NCBI RefSeq assembly: GCF_047302405.1
Contig: NZ_CP154853.1
Coordinates: forward strand, 1,240,001-1,304,000
Direction of reading: 5' to 3'
From: Alkalihalobacillus sp047302405
Lineage (GTDB): Bacteria; Bacillota; Bacilli; Bacillales; Bacillaceae_D
DNA: 64,000 bases
The notes under the pieces were generated by a model, which saw only the letters and a program-made list of their open reading frames with translations, searched no databases and was not told the origin of the DNA. A program made the translations under genes and the position numbers. Every line of letters starts with the position of its first letter. The first letter of the stretch is position 1. Shown in pieces: positions 44,545 through 53,277 of this stretch.

Positions 44545-46950
44545 GTGAAAGGTGTCATCATGGCAGGAGGAAAAGGAACAAGATTAAGACCGTTAACATG
44601 CAAAAGACCAAAACCAATGGTCCCATTATTGCAGAAGCCTGTGATGCAGTATAGCATTGAATGGTTACGAGATTGTGGGATTACTGATATTGCTGTAACC
44701 GTGCAGTATTTACCGGATGTAATAAAAGATTATTTTGGGGATGGCTCTGCATTGGGAGTTAATTTAACCTATTTTGAAGAAACGACACCTTTAGGTACCG
44801 CAGGGAGTGTAAAACAAGCAGAACAATTTTTGGATGAACCATTTGTGGTCGTTAGTGGTGATGCCTTAACGGATTTAAATTTAATTGATGGGATCGAATT
44901 TCATGAACAAAACGATAGTTTAGTGACTATCTTTATGAAACAAGTAGAGGACCCGACTGAATTTGGTGTTATTATGACGAATGAACAAAATGAAATTGTT
45001 CGCTTTTTAGAAAAACCAAGCTGGAGTGAAGTTTTTAGTGATACGGTCAATACCGGTATTTATGTAATGGATCCGAAAATTTTTACTTATATTGAAGCAG
45101 ATAGCATGGTTGACTTCAGTAAGGAAGTATTTCCAAAAGTATTAGCTGATCAAGCAGGTCTTTATGGCTTTGAAGCAACCGGATATTGGTCCGATATTGG
45201 CAATATTAATCAATATCGCCAAGCCCATTTTGACCTACTAGATGGGAAAGTTCGTGCCACTCTTGCTGGGACTGAATTTGGGACGGATATTTGGGTAGAA
45301 GGACATGTCGTCATTGAAGACGGGGCCGAAATTGTTGGTCCAGTCTCGATTGGAGAAGGAACGAGAATTCGTCAAGGAGCCAAGATTGGCCCGTATACGA
45401 TTATAGGAAAAGACTCGATCATTGACCATAGAGCTTCACTAAAACGTTCGATCTTATGGGAAAGAAGTTATGTTGGCGATTCAAGTGAATTACGAGGCGT
45501 CACTATTTGTGAACAAGTTCAAATCGGACCTGCTGTAAGAGCTTTTGAAGATTCGATTGTTGGTTCGCAGACGGTTATTCAAGAGCAGGCAACACTTCAG
45601 CCAGAAGTGAAGATTTGGCCAAATAAAAAAGTTCAAGCAGGGCGTGTCGTTTCAAAATCGCTTATTTGGAATGAAGGAAGTGTCGCACAATCTTTATTTA
45701 AAGGCCACCGAGTTAGTGGATTGGCAAATGTTGAAATGACACCTGACTTCGTATCGAAGCTTGGACTTGCTTATGGAAGTCTTTATCTTAAAGGCAAAAA
45801 TATTCATATCGCTACAGATGGGCATCCCTTTTCAAACTTATTAAAGTTGACTGTCGCACAAAGTATTCAAGCGATTGGCCATCATGTTCGTGATGTAGGA
45901 AAAACCGTTATTCCTGTCTTTCGTTCAGGTTTAGAAAATGAGCAAGGGGATGGTGGAGTCTTTATAAAAGTACAACAAAAAAATCAAAACAAAGTTGAAC
46001 TTGAATTTTATGGAAAAAAAGGATTTCCCATTACAACAAATGATCAAAGAGAAATGGTTCAAAACCTTGGAATGGACTCCTTTAAATTAACATCTTTTGA
46101 TTCGATCGGGAATTATGCACGTGAAATTGCGGTTGACCAACATTATGTCAAAAGGTTAATCTCAAGCCTAGATGTGAAGTCGATTCAAAATCGTTCATGG
46201 AAAGTGGTCGTTTCAGGCGATGGTGAGGCCAATTCGTTAGAAATATTGTGGAGAGCGTTAAATTGTCATGTTGTAAAGGCGGCGCCACAATTATCTATAA
46301 CAGAATTTTCTGATTATGTAGTGGAACAAAAGGCGGATATTGGTTTAATTTTTGATGAAAGTCTTCAAACTTTATCGGTTTTAAATAGCGATGGTGCCAT
46401 TTTAAGTGATGAAGACCACTTATCTCTGTATGTTTATTTAGAATTAGAAAAAGGTGAAAAAGAACAAGTAGCTATTCCTGTTTATGCGGGAAGTGCATTA
46501 GAAGAAATTGCGGCTAGCTACGAATCAGCAACACTTGTAAGAACAAAAGGCTCAACGCTTGCGATGATGGAAACTGAAAATACGGTTCAGCTTTGTTTCT
46601 ATGATGCTATTTACGCAGCTGCCAATTTGCTAAATGTTTTAACCGTTCAAAATACGAGTTTGGATACCGTTTTAAGTTCATTTCCAAAAGAATCGATCTA
46701 TTTTGAAGAAGTGACATGCCATACCGAGCAAAAGGGAATGGTGATGAGAAAGCTAATGGAACAATTCCAAGGAAATCATTTAGATTTAATTGATGGTGTA
46801 AAAGTAAGTCATCAAGAAGGAGGTTGGACCTTTATTGTACCCGCGCAGGATGAGCCAATTTTTACTATTTACTCCCAAGCGACAGAACCTGTTACGGCCA
46901 AACAAAACACCCAGATCTACGTTGAGAAAATTAAACAAATTAAACAATAG
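44545..46950 (+). CDS. Nucleotidyltransferase fused to a degenerate phosphohexomutase domain
   Basis: 801 aa. Residues 1-235 are a sugar-1-phosphate nucleotidyltransferase (MAGGKGTRLRPLT, VVSGDALTDLN, VNTGIYVMDP, YWSDIGN); residues 250-370 are left-handed beta-helix repeats; the rest follows the phosphomannomutase/phosphoglucomutase fold. The mutase part has lost its catalytic signatures: the phosphoserine loop TASHNP is replaced near residues 468-478 (GDGGVFIKVQQ) and the metal loop DGDxDR by FDESLQT (603-609). It probably supplies an NDP-hexose (GDP-mannose or NDP-glucose type) for the adjacent transferase. The start is GTG after AGGAGG. Confidence 0.9.
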   Translation: MKGVIMAGGKGTRLRPLTCKRPKPMVPLLQKPVMQYSIEWLRDCGITDIAVTVQYLPDVIKDYFGDGSALGVNLTYFEETTPLGTAGSVKQAEQFLDEPFVVVSGDALTDLNLIDGIEFHEQNDSLVTIFMKQVEDPTEFGVIMTNEQNEIVRFLEKPSWSEVFSDTVNTGIYVMDPKIFTYIEADSMVDFSKEVFPKVLADQAGLYGFEATGYWSDIGNINQYRQAHFDLLDGKVRATLAGTEFGTDIWVEGHVVIEDGAEIVGPVSIGEGTRIRQGAKIGPYTIIGKDSIIDHRASLKRSILWERSYVGDSSELRGVTICEQVQIGPAVRAFEDSIVGSQTVIQEQATLQPEVKIWPNKKVQAGRVVSKSLIWNEGSVAQSLFKGHRVSGLANVEMTPDFVSKLGLAYGSLYLKGKNIHIATDGHPFSNLLKLTVAQSIQAIGHHVRDVGKTVIPVFRSGLENEQGDGGVFIKVQQKNQNKVELEFYGKKGFPITTNDQREMVQNLGMDSFKLTSFDSIGNYAREIAVDQHYVKRLISSLDVKSIQNRSWKVVVSGDGEANSLEILWRALNCHVVKAAPQLSITEFSDYVVEQKADIGLIFDESLQTLSVLNSDGAILSDEDHLSLYVYLELEKGEKEQVAIPVYAGSALEEIAASYESATLVRTKGSTLAMMETENTVQLCFYDAIYAAANLLNVLTVQNTSLDTVLSSFPKESIYFEEVTCHTEQKGMVMRKLMEQFQGNHLDLIDGVKVSHQEGGWTFIVPAQDEPIFTIYSQATEPVTAKQNTQIYVEKIKQIKQ

Positions 46951-47632
46951 TCAATATTGGAAAAAAAGTTATCAGCATCTACAACCAAACTTAACAAGGT
47001 ATTTGCGTTGGACTAAGCTGAAAATTTGTACAGGGGTCTGGCTAAATGGAGAGAGTTCTTGGTTAACTGAAAAACAGTGGCATCTTTATCCTGGTTGTTA
47101 CGAAGAGGAATCTTATATAATTAGTTCAGCCTTTCATAAAAAATGGGGAATTGAACTCAAATTTTATGATATGGTCAGCTGCGATGGAAATGTGTTTATC
47201 CGTTATTTTGAGGTGATCAATCATTCGCATCATGTAAAACGGCTACAATTATTATTCCATCAAGCACCGTATGGGCCAGCAGCTTTTGACGGTGTGACAT
47301 ATTATTCATCGTCCAAAAAAGCTTTAATTCACTCACAAAACGACAAATACACGTTGGTTAGTGCCAATTTACATGAGCCAAAACCAAAAGATGTGATCAT
47401 GTTTGGAACAGGGGAGAAAGAAGAAATTTGGAAAGACAGAGAAGGGAAATTACTCTTCTCTCCTTTTCATACATTTGGGCAAGAAAGTATACTCTCTTGT
47501 TCGGTAAAGGTGGATGGTCATGGGAAAAAAAGTGGGAAACTTTGGTCGATTTTTCAAGAAGATTTTACTAGTTTAGAAAATAACCATCGTATTTTGCAAT
47601 CTCTGTCATCCAATTCTAATTCTTTCATTTAA
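46922..47632 (+). CDS. GH15 N-terminal domain-only protein (truncated glucoamylase-like)
   Basis: About 236 aa resembling the N-terminal beta-sandwich of bacterial GH15 glucoamylase-type proteins (GVWLNGESSWLTEKQW, KWGIELKFYDMVSCDGNVFIRYFEVINHSHHVKRLQLLFHQ, ALIHSQNDKYTLVSAN, EIWKDREGKL). The catalytic (alpha/alpha)6 barrel is absent: the frame stops at 47632 and no such sequence follows before rpmG. The start is uncertain (TTG 46922; ATG 46850 is in frame). It overlaps the previous gene by about 29 bases. It may be a decayed gene or a free carbohydrate-binding module. Confidence 0.7.
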   Translation: MRKLNKLNNSQYWKKSYQHLQPNLTRYLRWTKLKICTGVWLNGESSWLTEKQWHLYPGCYEEESYIISSAFHKKWGIELKFYDMVSCDGNVFIRYFEVINHSHHVKRLQLLFHQAPYGPAAFDGVTYYSSSKKALIHSQNDKYTLVSANLHEPKPKDVIMFGTGEKEEIWKDREGKLLFSPFHTFGQESILSCSVKVDGHGKKSGKLWSIFQEDFTSLENNHRILQSLSSNSNSFI

Positions 47633-47740
47633 CCTAAAAGAATATTAAAAAGCAACTGTAAAGAAAAAATACTTGATCGTCTGTATCAGGTTTGCTAATA
47701 TAGAAAGGTATGAAGTATGCATAGTTTGGAGGGATAACAG

Positions 47741-47890
47741 ATGCGTGTACAAGTCACTCTTGCTTGCACTGAGACAGGCGATCGTAACTATATTACAACA
47801 AAAAATAAACGTACGAATCCTGAGCGTATTGAGCTTAAAAAATACAGCCCAAGATTAAAACGTCATACGCTTCACCGTGAAACAAAATAA
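47741..47890 (+). CDS. rpmG: 50S ribosomal protein L33
   Basis: 49 aa, MRVQVTLACTETGDRNYITT...KKYSPRLKRHTLHRETK, preceded by TTGGAGGG. L33 is a small protein of the large subunit. Only one cysteine remains of the two CxxC pairs in the zinc-binding C+ type (ACTETG, KYSPR), so this is the zinc-independent C- type. In B. subtilis an rpmG gene also precedes yqgN. Confidence 0.96.
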   Translation: MRVQVTLACTETGDRNYITTKNKRTNPERIELKKYSPRLKRHTLHRETK

Positions 47891-47920
47891 GCAGTTGGTT
47901 TCCAACCTGCTTATTTTTTC
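47884..47920 (+). terminator. Terminator after rpmG
   Basis: AATAAGCAG pairs with CTGCTTATT, with an inner TTGG/CCAA, then TTTTTC. The stop codon of rpmG is within the stem. Confidence 0.88.
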
Positions 47921-48039
47921 TCTTAAGGAAAAATAAATAGGTAGGTACCAACAATGCTCCCTCGTTTTTTGAAAACTTGGGGGCATTTTTCATTAGTTAA
48001 AAAGCTTGCTTCTACTTTGGAAAAGGGTGTGATTTTCAA

Positions 48040-48606
48040 ATGGAGACAAAGAAAAAACAATTAAGAGATCAGGTCAAATTAGAGCGTCAGCAGTTAACGG
48101 AAGATACATATCTAGAATGGTCCAAGCAAATCCATAAACGGTTACAAAACATAGATTACTGGAAAAAAGCTGAAGTTGTCGCGATGTCATTTTCGATTCA
48201 TTTTGAAGTCGATACAATAGAACTAATAAAAGAATGTTGGAGAGAGTCCAAAAGAGTGGTTCTGCCACGAGCGAACTTTTTAACAAAAGAGTTATTTTTT
48301 TATGAAGTAACGAGCTTTGAGCAGTTAGAAGAAACAAAGTTTAGTCTGAAAGAGCCGAATGTGGAGAAAACGAATCAGATCGGTATAAACGAGATCGATT
48401 TTATTCTTGTACCTGGAGTTGCTTTTAGTAAAAGGGGAGAAAGATTAGGATATGGTGGTGGGTTTTATGATCGTTTTTTAGCTCAGACTAATATTCCTAA
48501 AGTCGCACTAGCCTTTTCTTTCCAACTTTTTGAGCAGATCCCTGTGGAAACACATGATCAACGAATGGACCTAATTGTGACAGAAAATGAAGTGATCAGT
48601 CGATGA
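48040..48606 (+). CDS. yqgN: 5-formyltetrahydrofolate cyclo-ligase
   Basis: A 188-aa enzyme that converts 5-formyl-THF to 5,10-methenyl-THF with ATP. Motifs: KKQLRDQVKLERQQL at the N-terminus, FILVPGVAFSKRGERLGYGGGFYDRFL (nucleotide and folate site) and PVETHDQRMD near the C-terminus. The ribosome binding site is modest (AAGGGTGTG). It overlaps the next gene by four bases. Confidence 0.94.
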   Translation: METKKKQLRDQVKLERQQLTEDTYLEWSKQIHKRLQNIDYWKKAEVVAMSFSIHFEVDTIELIKECWRESKRVVLPRANFLTKELFFYEVTSFEQLEETKFSLKEPNVEKTNQIGINEIDFILVPGVAFSKRGERLGYGGGFYDRFLAQTNIPKVALAFSFQLFEQIPVETHDQRMDLIVTENEVISR

Positions 48607-49388
48607 TTGTTCAATTTATCGGAGTCCTTATGTTAGCCATTATGTCGTTTTGGTTGAAGAAATTGACTTTATCAGGAGCGATTTGTGCGGTTATAGTTGG
48701 TTTTATGATTTCTTGGGGTTTAGGTTTAAATGGTTTACTCATTTTAGCGGCGTTTTTTATTAGCTCCATTGTTTGGAGTTCGTTATTCAAAAGAAATAAA
48801 GAAAATGAAGTAGATAAGAAGGATAAAGCTCGTGACGGTTGGCAAGTTTTAGCCAATGGTGGGGTTGCCGCTGTACTTGCTCTTTTATACGGAATTTTTG
48901 AAATAGACATGTTTCTTTTCACTTTTATTGTTTCTATGGCTGCCGCTACTTCTGATACGTGGGCTTCTGAAATTGGGAGGCTAAGCCGAAAAAAACCAAT
49001 AGATGTACTTTCCTTTCAAAAAGTGAAACAAGGGACTTCTGGTGCGATGAGTTTATTGGGGACAATGGCAGCTGTTGTTGGAAGTGTATTCATTGTGTTA
49101 TTCGCTCTATCGTTATGGGGATATGAGGTATCGTTTTCTGTTGGACTTGTTTTATTGTTAATCTGTGCTGGTTTTTTTGGTAATTTGGTCGATACGTATG
49201 CTGGGGCTTTAATCCAAATAAAATACCGTTGTCCAAATTGTGAAACGATAACGGAAAAAACCGAGCACTGTCAGCAAAAGACGGTACATTATAAAGGGTT
49301 TTATGGATTTAATAACGAAACGATCAACTTTTTATGCACATTTTCTGGTCCGGTCTTCTTTTTTGCGATTTTTGGGTGGCTCAGCTAA
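48603..49388 (+). CDS. DUF92 family membrane protein
   Basis: A 261-aa protein with about seven helices. It has the DUF92 signatures LTLSGAICAVIVGF, ARDGWQVLANGGVAAVLALLY, AAATSDTWASEIGRLSRKKP and GFFGNLVDTYAGALIQIKYRCPNC. The family includes TMEM19 and plant VTE6 (phytyl-phosphate kinase), so a polyprenyl-phosphate role is possible but unproven here. Its ATG lies inside the end of yqgN (ATGA overlap). Confidence 0.85.
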   Translation: MIVQFIGVLMLAIMSFWLKKLTLSGAICAVIVGFMISWGLGLNGLLILAAFFISSIVWSSLFKRNKENEVDKKDKARDGWQVLANGGVAAVLALLYGIFEIDMFLFTFIVSMAAATSDTWASEIGRLSRKKPIDVLSFQKVKQGTSGAMSLLGTMAAVVGSVFIVLFALSLWGYEVSFSVGLVLLLICAGFFGNLVDTYAGALIQIKYRCPNCETITEKTEHCQQKTVHYKGFYGFNNETINFLCTFSGPVFFFAIFGWLS

Positions 49389-49424
49389 ACTATACGATAG
49401 GAGAAAAAAGAGGAGAGAAGGTAC

Positions 49425-50447
49425 ATGGCAGAAAATAAATTTGAACGATATTCAAGGCAAATGCTTTTTCCAGGCATTGGTGAAGAAGGACAAGAAAAAT
49501 TAAATAATGCAAGGGTGTTAATTGTTGGCGTTGGAGCATTAGGAACGGTTTTAGCGAATCATCTTGTTCGAGCAGGAGTTGGTTTTGTTCGGATTGTTGA
49601 TCGTGATTATGTCGAAAAAAGCAATTTACAACGCCAAATGCTATTTGATGAAGAAGATGTGAACTTAGCTTTACCGAAAGCCGTGGCGGCCAAACAGCGA
49701 TTAGAGAAAGTGAACTCTGCTGTGGAGATTGAAGCAATCGTAACGGATGTTAATGTAACGAACATCGAAGAGATGATGGAGTCTATTGACTTAGTGTTTG
49801 ATGGTACAGACAATTTTTCGACTCGTTTTTTATTGAATGATAGTTGTTTTAAAAAAGGCATCCCATTTGTATATGGAGGGGCGGTAAGTGCGCGAGGCAT
49901 GTCTGCGTTATTTATACCTAAAGAAACGCCTTGCTTACGCTGCTTTATTCAACCGGGCGATGGCAATGGCCAAACATGTGATACGATCGGGGTTATTAGC
50001 CCAGTTGTTGATATCGTTTCTTCCTTTCAAGTTGTCGAAGGAGTGAAATACTTAGTTGGACAAAAGGACAAACTGCGAAATACGTTAAAAACGTTTGATT
50101 TATGGAATAATTATGATTATGAAATGAAAATGACGAAGAAAAAAGAAACATGTCCTGTTTGTCAACATGGGGAATTTCCAGCTTTGGAAGCACAAGCAAC
50201 AGATGCTGTCACAACTTTATGTGGTAGAGAAACCGTGCAAATTGCCAGAAATCAGCACATGGATTTAACCGTTTGGGCAACACGCCTTGAAAAAGCAGCA
50301 ACCGTCAAAAAGACTCCCTTTTTATTACAAGTTCAATTAATAGAGGGAGAAAGACTTGTTATTTTCCCAGATGGACGAATATTAGTTCAAGGAACAGAAG
50401 ACTTGATAAGAGCCAAAAGCTTATATAGTAAATATATTGGCGATTAA
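49425..50447 (+). CDS. ThiF/MoeB-type sulfur-carrier adenylyltransferase
   Basis: A 340-aa E1-like enzyme that adenylates the C-terminus of ThiS or MoaD: nucleotide loop VGVGALGTVLANHL, SNLQRQ arginines, DGTDNFSTRFLLND, GQTCDTIGV with the candidate catalytic Cys, and zinc pairs CLRC and CPVC. The last 80 residues form a small extra domain with low similarity to anything I recognise. No ThiS/MoaD gene is adjacent, so ThiF and MoeB cannot be told apart. GAGGAGAGAAGG precedes the ATG. Confidence 0.88.
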   Translation: MAENKFERYSRQMLFPGIGEEGQEKLNNARVLIVGVGALGTVLANHLVRAGVGFVRIVDRDYVEKSNLQRQMLFDEEDVNLALPKAVAAKQRLEKVNSAVEIEAIVTDVNVTNIEEMMESIDLVFDGTDNFSTRFLLNDSCFKKGIPFVYGGAVSARGMSALFIPKETPCLRCFIQPGDGNGQTCDTIGVISPVVDIVSSFQVVEGVKYLVGQKDKLRNTLKTFDLWNNYDYEMKMTKKKETCPVCQHGEFPALEAQATDAVTTLCGRETVQIARNQHMDLTVWATRLEKAATVKKTPFLLQVQLIEGERLVIFPDGRILVQGTEDLIRAKSLYSKYIGD

Positions 50448-50494
50448 CTGTTTATATTAATAGTAGGTGCTGTCCTAAAAGCCCTTAAATAGAA

Positions 50495-50538
50495 AAAGCC
50501 TATGTATTTTACTCGTTATAATAAAATACATAGGCTTT
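50495..50538 (+). terminator. Long hairpin after the ThiF/MoeB gene
   Basis: A 17-bp perfect inverted repeat, AAAGCCTATGTATTTTA (50495-50511) with its complement (50522-50538), loop of 10, about 50 bases after the stop. The T-tract is short, so it may terminate or stabilise mRNA. Confidence 0.6.
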
Positions 50539-50643
50539 AATTATTGTTGCATGAGGTTGGCTAGATGACCATGGAGCGGCATTTTACCTCTTACTTTATA
50601 ACATTCATTCCTATTTTTATTATTGTGACAATTAAGGAATCAA

Positions 50644-50672
50644 TTGACGAGCTTTTAGAAATCGAGTAGTAT
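50644..50672 (+). promoter_or_regulatory. Candidate promoter of nhaC
   Basis: TTGACG (50644-50649), 17 bases, TAGTAT (50667-50672), 90 bases before the gene. Confidence 0.55.
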
Positions 50673-50762
50673 ATCTTTTATTACTATATCTACTTTAATG
50701 CATAAAAGCGTAAAAGCTTGAAAGTGTAAAAGTTGCTTGTTGGACAAAGGGAGAGAACAGCG

Positions 50763-52148
50763 ATGGTACAAACAGAAAAAAAGAAAAATCCTTCATTTTT
50801 TGAATCGATCTTAATGGTTGTTTTAATGTTAGTCGTTATGGTTTATAGTATCTTTTATTTAAAGGTCGAGCCACATTTGCCATTATTAATTAGTTTGATT
50901 TTATTTTTAATACTAGGCTTTAAAAATAAATATAGCTGGTCTGAGCTTGAAGAAAGTATGATTGATGGAATAAAAGTAGGCTTAAAACCGTTGCTTATTT
51001 TAGCAATCGTTGGAATGATCATTGCTGTTTGGATGTTGAGTGGTACGGTCCCGACATTGATTTATTACGGCCTTCAGGTTATTTCGCCACAATGGTTTAC
51101 GATTAGTGCTTTAATGATTTGTATTCTTGTGTCTACTTTTACAGGAAGTTCTTTTACAACGGTTGGTACAATTGGGGTGGCGATGTTTGGGATTGGAACA
51201 GCATTAGGCATTCATCCGGCTTTAGTAGCAGGTGCGGTTATATCTGGAGCTTGTTTTGGTGATAAAATGTCTCCATTATCTGATACAACTAATTTTGCGG
51301 CAGGAATTGCTGGAATTGATTTATTTGAGCATATTAAACATTTATGTTGGACGATGATACCGGCATTACTCATTACGGTTTCGATTTATCTCTTGATTGG
51401 GAATGGTGATGCTGTTGCAAGTATTGAAACGACAAATACGCTAATGTTAAGTTTACAGCAAGAGTTTAAGATTAGTTGGCTTACTTTATTATCACCACTT
51501 ATCGTTGTATTGTTAGCGGTGAAAAAGAAACCGACGATTTTTGTTCTAATAGTTGGTGTTATAACAGGAATATTGACTGCGCTTTTTGTTCAAGGAATTA
51601 TGAATCCAACTGTTTGGTTGGAAACTTTGCAGTCTGGTTATACGGCACCTATTGCGAATGAAACCATCGCTGGAATCGTTAATCGTGGTGGGCTGCAATC
51701 GATGATGTGGTCGATTTCCCTTGTTATGATTGCTCTAGCCCTTGGTGGAGTCATTCAAAAGATTGGTCTATTAGATAAGTTGTTACAGATGATGATATCA
51801 AAGTTGAAACGTCAAGGAGACGTTATAGCAGCTACAGCATCAACTTCCATTGCAGTGAACACATTAACAGGAGAGCAATATTTAAGTGTTCTTATTCCAG
51901 GTAAATTGTTTCCTGGTTTATATGAAAAGCATAAGTTACACCGTAAAAATCTTGCGCGAACTTTAGAAGATGCGGGAACATTAGTGAATCCATTAATTCC
52001 ATGGGGAATAAGTGGGGCCTTTTTTGCAAGTGTGCTTGGGGTGTCGGTTGTTGAGTACTTTCCTTATGCGATTTTCCTCTTTATATCTCCTATACTGACG
52101 ATTGCTTTTGGTTATTTAGGAATTGGGATTTCTACTCATAACGAATAA
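50763..52148 (+). CDS. nhaC: Na+/H+ antiporter NhaC
   Basis: A 461-aa polytopic protein of the NhaC family, which exchanges Na+ for H+ and supports growth at high pH or salt. Typical stretches: STFTGSSFTTVGTIGVAMFGIG, SGACFGDKMSPLSDTTNFAAG and LEDAGTLVNPLIPWGISGAF. The frame opens at 50733, but AAAGGGAGAG before the ATG at 50763 is the best site. It is a single gene with its own candidate promoter. Confidence 0.93.
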   Translation: MVQTEKKKNPSFFESILMVVLMLVVMVYSIFYLKVEPHLPLLISLILFLILGFKNKYSWSELEESMIDGIKVGLKPLLILAIVGMIIAVWMLSGTVPTLIYYGLQVISPQWFTISALMICILVSTFTGSSFTTVGTIGVAMFGIGTALGIHPALVAGAVISGACFGDKMSPLSDTTNFAAGIAGIDLFEHIKHLCWTMIPALLITVSIYLLIGNGDAVASIETTNTLMLSLQQEFKISWLTLLSPLIVVLLAVKKKPTIFVLIVGVITGILTALFVQGIMNPTVWLETLQSGYTAPIANETIAGIVNRGGLQSMMWSISLVMIALALGGVIQKIGLLDKLLQMMISKLKRQGDVIAATASTSIAVNTLTGEQYLSVLIPGKLFPGLYEKHKLHRKNLARTLEDAGTLVNPLIPWGISGAFFASVLGVSVVEYFPYAIFLFISPILTIAFGYLGIGISTHNE

Positions 52149-52191
52149 AATCTTTTTTTTATCAAAAGCTATCGTTACGAGGAGGGATATG

Positions 52192-52398
52192 ATGGAGCGC
52201 ACATTTTTATCATTTGTCGGAAGCATGATTGCCTTGTATTTTGGTTATAAATATCGTTATCGCTTAATCAATATGCTTTTAAAAAGACGCTGGTTAAGAA
52301 GGGTAGCTGTTGGTTTTGCGATGCAAATTCCGCTTGTAAGGGAGCAAATGATTGGTTCTATTTTTTCAACGCCTTCTAAAAGAGTAGAACCTGTTTAA
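52192..52398 (+). CDS. Small hypothetical protein with one N-terminal hydrophobic segment
   Basis: A 68-aa protein not assigned to a family: a hydrophobic start (TFLSFVGSMIALYFGY) followed by a strongly basic segment (KYRYRLINMLLKRRWLRR) and an amphipathic tail. GAGGAGGG is five bases before the ATG at 52192; ATG at 52189 is too close. It could be an anchored cytoplasmic peptide. It lies 43 bases after nhaC and may be cotranscribed. Confidence 0.6.
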   Translation: MERTFLSFVGSMIALYFGYKYRYRLINMLLKRRWLRRVAVGFAMQIPLVREQMIGSIFSTPSKRVEPV

Positions 52399-52407
52399 AA
52401 GAGTTTC

Positions 52408-52442
52408 GTCCGTCCGATCATCTTCGGGCGGATTTATTTTTG
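52408..52442 (+). terminator. Terminator after nhaC and the small gene
   Basis: TCCGTCCGA pairs with TCGGGCGGA (one G-U) and TTTATTTTTG follows. Confidence 0.82.
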
Positions 52443-52548
52443 TTGCATACATAATGATAATTAAATGAAGAAATGATTCGCTCACACAAGGGACATTACT
52501 GTTATCCTTTTTGGTTGTGCTGATATAATAAAAGAGGGGTGGTGGATT

Positions 52549-53277
52549 TTGAAAAAAGACCTTGTGACATTTGATCTCGATCAGACTTTGTATGACTTTA
52601 ACTTAACGTTTGAACAGGCAATGGAGACAAGTTTTTTGAAACAATCTGGACAGGAGTCTATTCCTTTTTCACAATGGTTTCGTTGTTTTCAAGAGGAAAA
52701 TAAGAAGCTTTGGCCAGCCTTTGAGTCGGGGCAACTTGATATACATATATTTAGACAGAAAAGATACTTTAACACGATGACACATTTTAATAGAGTGCCA
52801 ACGATAGAAGAATCGGAACAATTTCATCAAGATTATTTAAGGAGCTTTTATGAAAAAATGAGTCCTTTTGATGGTGTTTTTTCTCTTTTGGACTTTTTAA
52901 ATAAAAAGGAATATATGCTTGGCCTGATCTCAAATGGTCCAGCAGATACACAGTATGAAAAAATTAAAAAATTGGGGCTGGGGAGCTATTTTAATCGTGA
53001 GAATATGTTTATATCGGAAGAAGTAGGCATCGCCAAACCAAACCCGAACATTTTTTATGAATGTGAAAAAAAGCTTGCCCCTATTAACGGGTCCAAAGTA
53101 CATGTTGGTGATTCATGGTCACATGATGTGATGGGGGCAATGAACGCTGGATGGCAAGCTATTTATTTTAATCATAACGATAAAGAAAGACCAATAACAG
53201 AGCTAAATAAGGCGGTTATGGACATCCATCACCTTAATGAACTCGAACTATGGTTTAAAGCAAAATGGAAAGGGTGA
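52549..53277 (+). CDS. HAD family hydrolase
   Basis: A 242-aa haloacid dehalogenase-like phosphatase with motif I TFDLDQTLYDF, motif II LISNGPADTQ, the Lys in EVGIAKPNPNIFYE and motif III VHVGDSWSHDVMGAMNAGW. It resembles YjjG-type nucleotidases, but the substrate is open. The start is TTG at 52549 after GGGGTGG. It overlaps gluP by one base if the ATG at 53277 is used. Confidence 0.88.
   Translation: MKKDLVTFDLDQTLYDFNLTFEQAMETSFLKQSGQESIPFSQWFRCFQEENKKLWPAFESGQLDIHIFRQKRYFNTMTHFNRVPTIEESEQFHQDYLRSFYEKMSPFDGVFSLLDFLNKKEYMLGLISNGPADTQYEKIKKLGLGSYFNRENMFISEEVGIAKPNPNIFYECEKKLAPINGSKVHVGDSWSHDVMGAMNAGWQAIYFNHNDKERPITELNKAVMDIHHLNELELWFKAKWKG

Noticed and set aside
50461..50494. Possible IS end (GTGCTGTCCTAAAAG)
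   Set aside because: Only one such end was seen, with no partner inverted repeat or transposase around it.
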